Origin: Aphodovivens avicola
GTDB lineage: Bacteria; Actinomycetota; Coriobacteriia; Coriobacteriales; Eggerthellaceae
Length of the DNA: 64,000 nt
NCBI GenBank assembly: GCA_018712515.1
Contig: DVGW01000050.1
Location: 1-64,000, forward strand
Direction: 5' to 3'
Shown: piece by piece, positions 1 through 8,738 of the stretch
Numbering within the stretch: the first letter of the stretch is position 1
Layout of the letters: each line of letters opens with the position of its first letter
Position numbers and translations under genes: made by a program
The notes under the pieces: generated by a model
What the model was told of the DNA's origin: nothing
Database searches by the model: none
The model's input: only the letters and a program-made list of their open reading frames with translations

Positions 1-1
1 C

Positions 2-139
2 TACCACCTCGGCGGGTGCGTCCTCCACGAGGCCTACCGAGCGCTGCTCGCGCAGGGCGGCCTCACCGTCTACGGGTGCGACGCCGCCCTGCGCTCCCTC
101 GGGCTGCCGCCCCTGGCGAGGTGGGCCGAGGAACCTTAA
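2..139 (+). CDS. Unidentified protein, C-terminal 45 codons (5' end outside window)
   Basis: An open frame enters at the window edge and stops at TAA 137-139. Codons are strongly G/C at third positions, as in neighbouring genes, and the translation is protein-like (it ends in ARWAEEP). The stop overlaps by two bases the stop of the convergent CHAP gene (136-138). Too little is present to name a family. It runs against the direction of the conjugation operon, so it may belong to another ICE module. It could also be a chance frame; the codon bias and the neat tail-to-tail overlap argue for a real gene. Confidence 0.45.
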   Translation, partial: YHLGGCVLHEAYRALLAQGGLTVYGCDAALRSLGLPPLARWAEEP

Positions 140-1695
140 TACATGGGCGTGCCGTATCCCATGATCGAAGCGCTGCCGACATCGTAGGCGTTCCTCCTGC
201 ACGCATCGCCCGAGTTCCCCTCGATGGTCTCCACTGTGCGCCCGTCGCAGGATTCCACGATTCCCACGTGGTCGGACGTTCCGTCGCCCTCCCAGTCGAA
301 GAACACGATGTCGCCAGGCTGGGGCTCTTCGCCGCCCGCTCTCCACAGCCCGGCGTCCTTGAACCACTGCACGCCCGTGGGGCAGTAGGAGAACTTGGGG
401 ACGGCGCCCGATTCGATCAGCCCGCACTCGTTCGCGCACCAGCTGACGAAGCAGGCACACCACTCCACACGGCTGCCGAACCCGTACCACGACCAGTACG
501 GCTGGCCGCCGACGTTGCCGATCTGGCTCGCGGCAACCTCCACAATCTCGCCCGAGTCGCCCGCCACGCCGTGCAGGACAGTTCGCCACGCCGCGTCGTA
601 GCGCTCATCGAGGAGCTCCGACAGTATCTCGCGCTGCTCGGTATCGAAGCCGTACGCGTCCGCCATCTCGTCGGCCGTCCTGCTCGTGAGGGTGATCCTC
701 AGCACTTTCACGGTGCCGGTCTCCCCGGCGTCGCCCTCCTCGTTTCCGACTTCCGTGACCTGCCGCTCCTCCAAACTGACCTCGATGGAATTCATGTCCC
801 AGAACACGCTCCGGAGCGAATCCATCCGGGCGTCGTCCAAGGTGATGACGTCTCGCGGGTCGGAGGGGTCGGCGGCGACCTTCACGGCGAACACGGCGAG
901 AACGTCCCTCCACGGGGTCGTGCTCCCCGACAGAGCCACCTCGTCATGCGCCTCGGAAGCCTTCTTCTGCTCGATGCGCGCCTCGTGCTCGGCATCGAGC
1001 GCGGCCACCGCCTCGCGCAGCGTCGGGTTGCCGTCGCCCATGTCGCCTCCCGAGAAGAAGATGCCGAATGCCGAGGCGGCCACGAGTCCGACGAGGCAGA
1101 TGACCACCACCGCGACTGCGGCCACGGCGCCCAGACTGCCCAGCGCGGCGATGCCCGCGCGGGCCTGGAGCGCCGCCATCCTCGCGAACCGCGTCGCCGC
1201 GGCCCGCGATGCCCGGGCCGTTCGGCGCGACGTCCGCGCGGCCTGGTGCGCCGAGCCGGCCGTCCTTGCCCGAGCAGCCCCCTGTGCGCGGCTGCGCACG
1301 CTGGAGCGGGCCGCTTCCGCCGCCCGCCTTCCCATGCGGGCCTCGCTGCGGCGGCGGATGTCGCGTATCGGCGCTTCGCGCTCGGTCTCGTCCCTGCTGC
1401 TCTTGCTCCGTCCTGCGCCCATGCCCGCGCGGCACTCCATCGCCGTCCTGCGCCCTGGAGCCCTCCCGAACGCGCGAACACCTTTCCGCAGGGTTCTTGC
1501 GCCGAGCTGCGCGATGCGATCCGATTCCCTCTGGGCGGCCGACCATTCTCCCTCCGTCTCTTCGCCGGATCCGCGGCTCCCGACGACGCCCTTCGTGGTA
1601 ACGGATGCCTGCCTCACGGCCTGTCCGAGCAGGACCCCTCGGTCAAGCTCCTTTATCCCCCTCGTGGCGGCGCGCTTCTTGATGTCGGTCGGCAA
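136..1695 (-). CDS. CHAP-domain peptidoglycan hydrolase of the conjugation apparatus
   Basis: The protein has 519 aa. A basic, Ala/Arg-rich N-terminal half of about 180 residues precedes one membrane segment (about 183-213, AAVAVVVICLVGLVAASAF). A linker follows, then a C-terminal CHAP domain with a WCACFVSWC motif (likely catalytic Cys near residue 413) and SDHVGIVES (His near 475). CHAP enzymes cleave peptidoglycan; in ICEs of this type a membrane-anchored hydrolase opens the wall for the type IV channel. It is the last gene of the visible transfer operon, 15 bp after virB4. The start is TTG, preceded by AAGGAG at good spacing; no in-frame ATG is better placed. Confidence 0.88.
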   Translation of the reverse strand: MPTDIKKRAATRGIKELDRGVLLGQAVRQASVTTKGVVGSRGSGEETEGEWSAAQRESDRIAQLGARTLRKGVRAFGRAPGRRTAMECRAGMGAGRSKSSRDETEREAPIRDIRRRSEARMGRRAAEAARSSVRSRAQGAARARTAGSAHQAARTSRRTARASRAAATRFARMAALQARAGIAALGSLGAVAAVAVVVICLVGLVAASAFGIFFSGGDMGDGNPTLREAVAALDAEHEARIEQKKASEAHDEVALSGSTTPWRDVLAVFAVKVAADPSDPRDVITLDDARMDSLRSVFWDMNSIEVSLEERQVTEVGNEEGDAGETGTVKVLRITLTSRTADEMADAYGFDTEQREILSELLDERYDAAWRTVLHGVAGDSGEIVEVAASQIGNVGGQPYWSWYGFGSRVEWCACFVSWCANECGLIESGAVPKFSYCPTGVQWFKDAGLWRAGGEEPQPGDIVFFDWEGDGTSDHVGIVESCDGRTVETIEGNSGDACRRNAYDVGSASIMGYGTPMY

Positions 1696-1710
1696 ATCCC
1701 GCTCCTTCCC

Positions 1711-4020
1711 TCACTCTCCTGGCTTGGTGGTCATCAGCCGGTAGAGCTCCGTGTCCTTCGGGAACCGGTTCACGAACGGCACCAGCGCGCTGCCGTAGCG
1801 GAGCAGACCGCAGCCCGCATCGGCGTTGGTGATGTAGCCCATCTGCTCGCGGCTGATGCTGAGGAGCTTGCCCAGCTTCTCGCGGTCGGCCGCCGCCTGG
1901 TTGAGCATCACGATGAACTCCGAGTTCGACAGCATCGTGGAGGCAAGCACCGAGTCGAGCAGGTACTCCACGTTCTGCGTGATGGCAGTGGGGAACGCGT
2001 TGCGCTTGCGGAAGCGCCGCCACGCGCTGTTGAAGAACGCACCCGAGTACTCGTTCTCGAATACGACGTGGAACTCGTCGATAACGATGTGCGTGCGCTT
2101 GCCCGCGCGCCAGTTGTCGGTGACGCGGTTGATCATGGCGTCGGTGATGACGAGCAGCCCCATGGTCTTCAGCTGCCGTCCGAGCTCCATGATGTCGTAC
2201 ACGAGCAGGCGGCTCCTCGTGTCTACGTTGGTGGGGTGGGCGAACGCGTCCAGCGTGCCCGAGGTGAACAGCTCCAGCGACAGCGCGAGCTCGCGCGCCT
2301 CGTCCTCCGGCTGCGCGAGCAGCTTGTCCCGGAGGTGGACGAGCGTCGGCGGCTCACCGCCGCACAGGTAGTCGGCGTACACGGCGGAGGTACAGCGGTC
2401 GACGATGGACTTGGCTTGTGGCCCGAGCCCCCGACGGTCGAGCTGCTCGAACAGGGAGAGGACGAACTCGCTCTTGTCGGCCACCGGGTTGCCTCCCTCG
2501 CCGTAGCCCTCCACCATGTCCATCGCGTTGATGTGATGAGGGCTGCCCGCAGCTATGCGCACCACCTCGCCGCCAAGGGCCTCGACGAGGCTCGCGTACT
2601 CTCGCTCCGGGTCGCAGATGATGATGTCGTCGTCGGTGGAGAGCGCCAGCATGGCTATGAGCTCCTTGGTCGAGAAGCTCTTGCCGGATCCCGGCACGCC
2701 CAGGATGAAAGCGTTGGGGTTCAGCAGCCTGGACTTGTCGCAGAGGATGGGGTTGCGGGAGATGGCGTTCTCGCCGAACCACACCCCGCCCTCGTCCATG
2801 ATCTCCTGCACGCGGAACGGCATGAGCACCGCCAGGCTCTCCGTGGTGAGCGTCCGCACCGCGTCTATTCTGCGCAGCCCTATTGGCAGCGCGGTGGACA
2901 GCCCGTCGAGCTGCTGGAAGCGGAGCACCGCCAGGCGGCACAGGTGCTTGCGCGCGCAGGACAGCAGCGCCTCCGTGTCGGCATCGAGCTGCTCGGGGGT
3001 ATCCGCGAAATGGGCGAGCGTGACCGTGGCGAGCATCATGCGCTGGTCGCGCGACACCAGGTCGTCGAGGAATTCCCGGCTCTCCTTGCGCTGCTGCTCC
3101 ATGTCGTAAGGGACGACCACGTTGAAGTTCATGTTCGCGTTCTGCCGCCTCGTCCAGTTGGTTATGTTGGTCTCCACGCCGAGCAGCCGCTTCTCCACCT
3201 CCCTCACCGCCTCGTCCGTGGGCACGGGCGACACGTCGATGGAGAGCGCCAGCGGGCGCTTAAGGTCGGTGAGCTCGGACACGAAACCGTCGTCGATATA
3301 TGAGGCGTAGTCAGCAAGGTAGAGCACGCGCGCCCACCGTCCGCCTACCTGGAGGCGGTCCGAACGGACCCCCACGCCTTCCGGCGCGACGGCATCCTTG
3401 AACGAATGGCCCCTCCGCATGCTGGAGCGCATGTCGAAGGCGAACTCCCCGTCGCCCCGGTAGAAGCCATGGAGCAGCCGCAGCTTGTCCTCCGCCCGCA
3501 GCTCGTCGCAGCGGGCCCCGAGGCGGGCGAGGTGCGACCCCATCTCTGCGGATGCGCGGTTGAAGTACGCGCGCGCCTCCTGGACGCCCTTGCGCTCGAC
3601 CGCAGCGGTCACGTAAATCTCCCGCACCACGGCGTCGGCACCGGTCGCCTTCTCCACGAGCATGCCGTTGATCTCGTCCCTGTAGCGGTCGAGGCCGTCG
3701 TCCTTGCGGGGGATCAGCGCGCTCCGCCCGAACGCCTCGGCGTCGAGCCTGCGCACCGCGACGGTGATCTTCGTCTGGGCGTCGGAGTCGAACGAGTTGA
3801 GCAGTCCTGAGTAGTCGAGGAACATCGCTTCCTTGTCCTCCTTGGACGCGGCGGCGTAGTTCACGTCGCTCACCCTCCACGTCTTGGCGAATCGGCGGTC
3901 GTCGGTGAGGAACACGCCGTCGGGCCACACGCGGCGCACGGGCACGGCGTCCTGGGAGGTGCGGGGCGGCTTGAATCGGGCTCCCTTGCCCTTGCGGAGC
4001 CTCGTGGAGACGTTAGGCAC
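1711..4020 (-). CDS. virB4: VirB4/TraE-type conjugation ATPase
   Basis: This 769-aa protein matches the usual size of VirB4-like ATPases in Gram-positive ICEs. Walker A (GVPGSGKS) lies near residue 443 and Walker B (HIVIDEFHV) near 648. The N-terminal half fits the CagE/TrbE-type region. VirB4 powers channel assembly and substrate transfer at the cytoplasmic membrane. The start is GTG at 4020 with GGGAGG just upstream, overlapping the end of prgI by 8 bp, so the two are translationally coupled. The next gene down is the wall hydrolase. No key residue appears missing. Confidence 0.95.
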   Translation of the reverse strand: MPNVSTRLRKGKGARFKPPRTSQDAVPVRRVWPDGVFLTDDRRFAKTWRVSDVNYAAASKEDKEAMFLDYSGLLNSFDSDAQTKITVAVRRLDAEAFGRSALIPRKDDGLDRYRDEINGMLVEKATGADAVVREIYVTAAVERKGVQEARAYFNRASAEMGSHLARLGARCDELRAEDKLRLLHGFYRGDGEFAFDMRSSMRRGHSFKDAVAPEGVGVRSDRLQVGGRWARVLYLADYASYIDDGFVSELTDLKRPLALSIDVSPVPTDEAVREVEKRLLGVETNITNWTRRQNANMNFNVVVPYDMEQQRKESREFLDDLVSRDQRMMLATVTLAHFADTPEQLDADTEALLSCARKHLCRLAVLRFQQLDGLSTALPIGLRRIDAVRTLTTESLAVLMPFRVQEIMDEGGVWFGENAISRNPILCDKSRLLNPNAFILGVPGSGKSFSTKELIAMLALSTDDDIIICDPEREYASLVEALGGEVVRIAAGSPHHINAMDMVEGYGEGGNPVADKSEFVLSLFEQLDRRGLGPQAKSIVDRCTSAVYADYLCGGEPPTLVHLRDKLLAQPEDEARELALSLELFTSGTLDAFAHPTNVDTRSRLLVYDIMELGRQLKTMGLLVITDAMINRVTDNWRAGKRTHIVIDEFHVVFENEYSGAFFNSAWRRFRKRNAFPTAITQNVEYLLDSVLASTMLSNSEFIVMLNQAAADREKLGKLLSISREQMGYITNADAGCGLLRYGSALVPFVNRFPKDTELYRLMTTKPGE

Positions 4021-4378
4021 GGCCGCCTCCCTTCCCGCCGCGGGCGCGCCGGCGCCCAGCGCCCGCGGCGCCGGCGTAGAGGTTCCGGGGCCTCGAGGGG
4101 AGCTCCCTCGGGGTGAGGAGCTCCGACTTGACCCACGCCCACGCCGCGCGCTCCGCCGTCATCCCATGCCAGGTGACGAATCCCAGCGCCGCGAACGGCG
4201 CGGCGCCCAGCACGCAGATCCAGGAGAGCGTCTCCAGCCCCAGCCAGGGCGACAGGCCGAAATACAGCCCGACTGCGGTGGCGCACGCCAGGACGGCGAA
4301 CGCGCACTGCCGCAGCGAGAGGCCGAAGAACACCCCCTCCGTGTAATCCCGTATCTCCCGGTTGACCTTCACTTCCAT
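4013..4378 (-). CDS. PrgI family (VirB3-like) membrane protein
   Basis: A 121-aa protein opening with a short charged head (MEVKVNREIRDYTEG), then two close hydrophobic segments (about 22-42 and 50-68), then a basic tail. This is the layout of PrgI/VirB3-like proteins, which always sit directly before VirB4 and tie it to the inner-membrane part of the type IV channel. The ATG follows AAAGGAGA. The gene overlaps virB4 by 8 bp. Upstream, the transfer operon is interrupted by a plus-strand cargo pair before virB6. Confidence 0.88.
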   Translation of the reverse strand: MEVKVNREIRDYTEGVFFGLSLRQCAFAVLACATAVGLYFGLSPWLGLETLSWICVLGAAPFAALGFVTWHGMTAERAAWAWVKSELLTPRELPSRPRNLYAGAAGAGRRRARGGKGGGRA

Positions 4379-4405
4379 GCGAGTCTCCTTTCATCGGCAT
4401 AGTGA

Positions 4406-4430
4406 TATAATGCGAACAGTTGTACGTACA
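4406..4430 (+). promoter_or_regulatory. Extended -10 promoter and palindrome ahead of the cargo pair
   Basis: TGATATAAT (hexamer 4406-4411) is a textbook extended -10 element; no clear -35 is seen. Ten bases on, TGTACGTACA at 4421-4430 is a perfect palindrome at about the expected transcription start, and could be an operator. The stretch is much more AT-rich than its surroundings. It lies in the 78-bp divergent gap between prgI and the zinc-ribbon gene, so the cargo has its own promoter. Confidence 0.6.
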
Positions 4431-4456
4431 TGTGAAAGAAGGAGGCTTTCCCTCAC

Positions 4457-4903
4457 ATGAAGCTTTCTTTTGAGATTCCAAACGACGCAGACGGGTTCTC
4501 CCCTGCTCAGTGCCCGTTATGCAGCGAAAGGTTTGCTATCGACCCCGTTGAGGCAGAAAGCGAATCGGTTCTCGAGATCAGATGCCCAAAATGCGGAATG
4601 GCATCTGATACCTTCATCCCAGAAGAAATCGAGGAAGCCATTGAGGCGCGAATCGGCAATGCCGTTATAGACGCAATAAACAAAGAGATGAAAAAAGCCG
4701 AAAGAAGAAGCCGGGGCAAAGCTGTGCGTTTCAGGGCGAACGAAATCAAGTCGAAGCCCGAACCGAAGATTATCCCTGAAATAAGCGATCTTGATGTCGT
4801 TTTGTGCGCGCATTGCCGCAGACGTTCAAAGGTGTCCGCGTCCCTGTCGTTCTCAGCATGGACATGTCCGTATTGCGGGGTGACCAATTTCAATGAGCAA
4901 TGA
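4457..4903 (+). CDS. Small protein with two zinc ribbons (cargo gene A)
   Basis: The protein has 148 aa. One CxxC pair set (CPLC, CPKC) lies in the first 50 residues and a second (CAHC, CPYC) in the last 40, so two zinc ribbons flank a charged helical middle rich in Lys/Arg. It resembles the TFIIB-type zinc-ribbon proteins often annotated in mobile elements; no activity is established for them. It is encoded opposite to the transfer operon, has visibly lower GC and far more A/T third positions than its neighbours, and overlaps the next gene by 11 bp. An AGAAGGAGG ribosome site lies slightly far from the ATG. Acquisition as a cassette is likely; function unknown. Confidence 0.75.
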   Translation: MKLSFEIPNDADGFSPAQCPLCSERFAIDPVEAESESVLEIRCPKCGMASDTFIPEEIEEAIEARIGNAVIDAINKEMKKAERRSRGKAVRFRANEIKSKPEPKIIPEISDLDVVLCAHCRRRSKVSASLSFSAWTCPYCGVTNFNEQ

Positions 4904-5711
4904 TACGACCTTGAGAAAGACACTTTTCCTCTTTCATGCGCAGGCGAGCCGATTCATGAGATCGACGTCCGGCCAGTTTAAGGAAAACCTTGCGACATTC
5001 CTCAGGTTCCTTGAGGAAGAGCCCATGATCTGCGAGTACGTTAATGGCTGCCTGGATATTTCGACGATGAGCGAAGCCGATGCCGAATCCATGGTAGATC
5101 GTGCAAGGCAAAGCGCATGGTCGCCGTTCGAAGTGGTCGGAGGGACCACCGAAGACGAAGTTGCCAGGATACTGTTTATTCTTCGCGACATGAGGCGAAG
5201 GGGGATCGATGGCGCCGATCTTTTCTTCTACAGGTACGGACACGGCTCGAGGAAATACGATGTCATGGTGGGAAACTTCCTTAAAGAAGTCGCTTTCCTC
5301 CTTATCGAACATATCGAGAACCACCTAAAGATGAAGGGGATCGAGATGGGTTTAGACCAGAAAGGCCAGCAAATCGTCACCGTCGAGGGGTCAAGCGACG
5401 TGCAGATAGTGGCGGCATCAGGATCGGCGTCAATTACCGGCAACCAGTCGTTCGTATCGTCCAATCCTGAAATCGAAAACGAAATTGCCGCTCTGCGGGA
5501 AATCGCCATGTCTCTTGCCGAGGAGGACAAGGGGATGGTTCTTTACAACGTACAAGTGCTAGAGGAGCAGGCGAAGTCGGGGCATCCTGTAAAGGCTGCA
5601 GTTGCAACGGCTCTCGGTGCGATTAAGAAAGTAGGCTCCGCTTGTGCCTCCAGCGCACAGGTTCTTGCCCTCGTTGATAGGATAGAGGAGTTTTTCAGCC
5701 CCTTTTTCTAA
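4893..5711 (+). CDS. Helical protein of unknown function paired with the zinc-ribbon protein (cargo gene B)
   Basis: The protein has 272 aa. Residues 1 to about 155 are predicted mostly helical and end in a stretch with YRYGHGSRKYD and IEMGLD. Then comes a Gly/Ser/Val-rich segment of short beta-like repeats (about 157-190), then a helical tail ending KKVGSACASSAQVLALVD. The layout (helical sensor-like head, short beta stretch, amphipathic tail) recalls AbiTii-like and other phage-defence proteins from mobile elements; that is a resemblance from memory, not a match. The start overlaps the zinc-ribbon gene, so the two form one unit. Low GC compared with neighbours. It ends 6 bp from the convergent virB6 stop. 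Confidence 0.7.
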   Translation: MSNDTTLRKTLFLFHAQASRFMRSTSGQFKENLATFLRFLEEEPMICEYVNGCLDISTMSEADAESMVDRARQSAWSPFEVVGGTTEDEVARILFILRDMRRRGIDGADLFFYRYGHGSRKYDVMVGNFLKEVAFLLIEHIENHLKMKGIEMGLDQKGQQIVTVEGSSDVQIVAASGSASITGNQSFVSSNPEIENEIAALREIAMSLAEEDKGMVLYNVQVLEEQAKSGHPVKAAVATALGAIKKVGSACASSAQVLALVDRIEEFFSPFF

Positions 5712-5716
5712 GCCTC

Positions 5717-6556
5717 TCACAGCCCCATCATCTCCCGCACCACGCGGTCGGCCATCCTGACCATGCCCGTGAGCACCAGCATGTTGAACACGAGTTCGCC
5801 GACGTAGGACCACACCTGGGTCACCACGGGCGCCTCGGCGTCCACCACGGGGGGCGCCGAGGCGAACAGCGAGAAGATCACGCAGGCGAGCAGGATGACC
5901 GCGCCCTCCAGGCATACCGCCCCGTAGCTCTTGAGGAATGCCTTGCCGACGGACTGGCTCGGCTCCCCGGCGAAGGTGGACAGGGGTATCGGCGCGAGCG
6001 CGGTGTACATATATATCTTGAAGAACCTGCCGTAGACCGACAGGATCATGACGAACGAGAGCACCGTGATGAACAGGCCGCCGAGCAGCGTGACCGCCCA
6101 GAGCGGTATGGAGTTGAGGAAGTCCACTCCTTCGATGGCTTCTATCATCTCGGGCGGCAGCGCGCTCGGAGACGTCGAGGAGAACCCCACGGCGTCCATC
6201 ATCGACGCTATGAGACCCTGCACCACGTCGAGGAACGCCATCATGAGCTCCAGCCCGTACACGACGGCTGCGTGGGCCAGCACGAACCTCACGAAGAGCT
6301 TCAGCACGACTTCAGGGCGCTTGACCTCGGTGAAGGAGCCGCAGGTCTTCACGAGGCCCGACAGGAAGAACAGGACGAGCAGCGCGATTCCCACCGCCTG
6401 CACGGCGCCGTGGATGGAGAGGATCGCGTCCCAGATCCCTCCGCCCTTGAACTCGGAGGGAGCCGCGGTGAGCAGTCCCACTATCTCGCCCATCTTCTCG
6501 TTCCATGTGTCGAGCGCGCCCTGGAGGTTGTGCACTATCCAGTTGTCGGATTCCAA
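5717..6556 (-). CDS. VirB6/TrbL-like conjugation membrane protein
   Basis: This 279-aa protein has several long hydrophobic segments (about 46-67, 85-108, 155-180, 185-210, 220-245). It begins with the short amphipathic head seen in VirB6-like proteins of Tn1549-type elements, which form the inner-membrane core of the transfer channel. Start TTG at 6556, preceded by AAAGGAGG at ideal spacing. It sits between the VirB2-like pilin and the displaced prgI-virB4 pair, as expected apart from the cargo insertion downstream. Confidence 0.87.
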   Translation of the reverse strand: MESDNWIVHNLQGALDTWNEKMGEIVGLLTAAPSEFKGGGIWDAILSIHGAVQAVGIALLVLFFLSGLVKTCGSFTEVKRPEVVLKLFVRFVLAHAAVVYGLELMMAFLDVVQGLIASMMDAVGFSSTSPSALPPEMIEAIEGVDFLNSIPLWAVTLLGGLFITVLSFVMILSVYGRFFKIYMYTALAPIPLSTFAGEPSQSVGKAFLKSYGAVCLEGAVILLACVIFSLFASAPPVVDAEAPVVTQVWSYVGELVFNMLVLTGMVRMADRVVREMMGL

Positions 6557-6590
6557 GCTGCGGCCTCCTTTCGGGACGTTGCGTTTCGAG

Positions 6591-6929
6591 TTACCCCACG
6601 ATCAGGTCGAGGATTTCCTTGGCGAACGTGATGATCACGCCGCCCGCGAGCGTAAGGAATCCGTTCGCGCGCTGGGAGGGGTCGTGGCTTTTGAGGGACA
6701 GCCCGACCTGCACCACCCCGAACCCGAGCAGGATGAGGCCTATGGCCCTGATGAGGCCGAATATGAACGTGGATAGGTTCTCCACTGCGGCGAGGGGGTC
6801 GGTGACTGCGAACGCCGCGCCCGCGGGGACGAGTGCGAGCAACGAGACGGACCAGACGACGAGTGCCGCGCGAGCGAGCAGCCGCGTCCTTCCCGCGCGC
6901 GCGGCTGCCGGCTTTTCTTCTCTTTCCAT
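6591..6929 (-). CDS. VirB2/TrbC-like pilin or Maff2-like membrane protein
   Basis: The protein has 112 aa: a basic head, a signal-like hydrophobic run ending AGAAFA near residue 40, then two further hydrophobic segments separated by a short polar turn (SLKSHDPSQRA). That is the build of a processed VirB2-type pilin. Elements of this family often have a small two-helix protein (Maff2) in this position between VirD4 and VirB6. Start ATG with GGAAGGAG upstream. It ends 34 bp before virB6. Confidence 0.8.
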   Translation of the reverse strand: MEREEKPAAARAGRTRLLARAALVVWSVSLLALVPAGAAFAVTDPLAAVENLSTFIFGLIRAIGLILLGFGVVQVGLSLKSHDPSQRANGFLTLAGGVIITFAKEILDLIVG

Positions 6930-6932
6930 AGG

Positions 6933-8738
6933 CTATTCTCCTTCCTTTGCTCCCGCCGCCTCGGCGGCGAGAAGCTCTTCCGTTTCGGTCTCGTCGAGGA
7001 CGACGGCGCCTCCGGTCGACTGGAGGACGGGTGCGGCGGGGGCCGGAGGGGCGCCCGCCGCCACGCTGGCGGTCGCCCTGTCGCACCTTCCGTGCTCGTA
7101 GGGGGCCGCCCCTCCGGCGGCGGTGAGGCGCGCGTTGGGGTGGCGCGATATGTCCAGCTTGAAGTCGAGCATGGGACGCTCGCCGCGCACGAACAGCAGC
7201 GCGCGGGAGTTGTCGAGCATGCACACCTCGTCGGAGGTCATGAGCTCGCGGCCCGCGATCTGCTGGTTGGTGGACCAGCTGCCGCCCCGTCCGGTGCTCT
7301 TCGCGTGCGTGTCCAGGTCTATGGTCTCCTTGCCCAGCAGCTCGCTTACGTACTTGTGGGTGGACTGCTCGTTTCCGCCCAGGTACAGGAACTCGTCGCA
7401 GTTGCCCACGATGGACTCCCACTGCTTGTCGAACAGCGCCTTGATCTGGGCCATGTTCTGGATGATGATCGACGCCGACACGCCGCGGCCGCGCATGGTG
7501 GACAGTATCTTCTCGAAGTCGTCGGGCAGGCTCACGTTGGCGAACTCATCCATCAGGAAGTGCACGTGGACGGGCAGCTGGCCGCCGTACTTGCCGTCGG
7601 CGAGCGCGAACAGCTGCTGGAACAGCTGGGTGTAGAGCATTGACACGATGAAGTTGAAGCTGGTGTCGTTGTCGGGTATCACCGCGAACAGGGCCGCCTT
7701 CCGCTCGCCGAGCGAGGGCAGGTCGAGCTCGTCGGCGGCGGTGAGCGACGCCAGGCCGTCGAGGTTGAACTTCTCGAGCCTCGAGGCGAGCGTCACCTGG
7801 ATGGATTTGAGGGTCTTAGCCGATCCCGACCGGTAGCTACGGTAGTACTTCAGCGCGATGTGGCCGGGGTCCCTCATCTCCAGCCGGTCGAACAGCTCGT
7901 CGAGGACGGACGCGTAATCGTCGTCGTCCTCGCGCACCTCGCCCGCGCGCAGCATCTCCATGAGGGTGGCGTAGTTCTGCTCCTCGGGCGGGGCCTCGTG
8001 CTTCAGGTAGAGCAGCAACGCCAGGTGCAGCATGCCCGCGGCCGTGTCCCAGAAGGGGTCCTGGCTCTGCGAGCCCTTCGGCGTGGTCGCCTTGAACAGG
8101 TTGGTGTTGAGCCGCTGGGCGTCGGCGTCGTCGCGCACGTAGGCGAGCGGGTTGTAGCAGTGCGACCTGCCCATGTCCACGAGGTCGAGCACCCTCACCT
8201 CGAAGCCCTTGGCCTCGAGCAGGCCGCCCACGGTGCGCACGATCTCGCCCTTGGGGTCGAGCACCACCATCGACACGTTTCCCTGCGCGGCGTTGGGCAG
8301 GCAGAACCCGCGCGTCTTGCCCGCGCCGGAGCCGCCCACCACGAGCGTGTTCATGGACCTGCGGTGCGCGTGCGTGTCGTAGCTCATGCGGAAGCTGCGG
8401 GTGAGCAGCTTGTCGCCGGAGGGGTCGCGCCCGCGGTATCGCCGGGCTATGGCGCGCGGGTCCCCCCACTCGGCGCTGCCGTGCTCCTCGCCGGGACGCA
8501 GGTTTCTCCTGGTGAGCAGATACGCCCCCGCGCACGCCGCGTAGACGGCGGCGAACAGGGCGGCGCAGCGCGCGCTGCCCGGGACGAGCCCGGCCGAAAG
8601 CGGGTCGGCGAGGGACGCCGCGAGCGCGGGGAGCGAGAGCCCGCCTTCGAGCGCGGGCGCGACGACGAGGCCGGCCAAGGCGGCGAGGGGCGTGCCCGCC
8701 GCCCAGGCGGCGACCTTCCCCGCCGAGGGCCGCCTCAT
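6933..8738 (-). CDS. virD4: VirD4/PcfC-type coupling protein
   Basis: The 601-aa coupling ATPase brings the relaxase-DNA complex to the channel. Two N-terminal membrane segments (about 10-30 and 55-78) are followed by Walker A VVGGSGAGKTRG near residue 134 and Walker B FLMDEFANV near 396, with the typical TraG/VirD4 order between. The C-terminal 70 residues are Ala/Glu-rich and variable. I place the start at ATG 8738, whose last bases overlap the ArdC-like stop (ATGA), rather than at the longer upstream reading frame, which runs antiparallel to no known domain and overlaps the whole ArdC-like gene. Confidence 0.95.
   Translation of the reverse strand: MRRPSAGKVAAWAAGTPLAALAGLVVAPALEGGLSLPALAASLADPLSAGLVPGSARCAALFAAVYAACAGAYLLTRRNLRPGEEHGSAEWGDPRAIARRYRGRDPSGDKLLTRSFRMSYDTHAHRRSMNTLVVGGSGAGKTRGFCLPNAAQGNVSMVVLDPKGEIVRTVGGLLEAKGFEVRVLDLVDMGRSHCYNPLAYVRDDADAQRLNTNLFKATTPKGSQSQDPFWDTAAGMLHLALLLYLKHEAPPEEQNYATLMEMLRAGEVREDDDDYASVLDELFDRLEMRDPGHIALKYYRSYRSGSAKTLKSIQVTLASRLEKFNLDGLASLTAADELDLPSLGERKAALFAVIPDNDTSFNFIVSMLYTQLFQQLFALADGKYGGQLPVHVHFLMDEFANVSLPDDFEKILSTMRGRGVSASIIIQNMAQIKALFDKQWESIVGNCDEFLYLGGNEQSTHKYVSELLGKETIDLDTHAKSTGRGGSWSTNQQIAGRELMTSDEVCMLDNSRALLFVRGERPMLDFKLDISRHPNARLTAAGGAAPYEHGRCDRATASVAAGAPPAPAAPVLQSTGGAVVLDETETEELLAAEAAGAKEGE

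Noticed and set aside
16..3303. Very long plus-strand frame (1095 aa) opposite the VirB4 and CHAP genes
   Set aside because: Its translation is an Arg/Pro/Ala/His string with no domains. High-GC third-position bias in the minus-strand genes keeps the antisense frame open; the real genes carry all the motifs.
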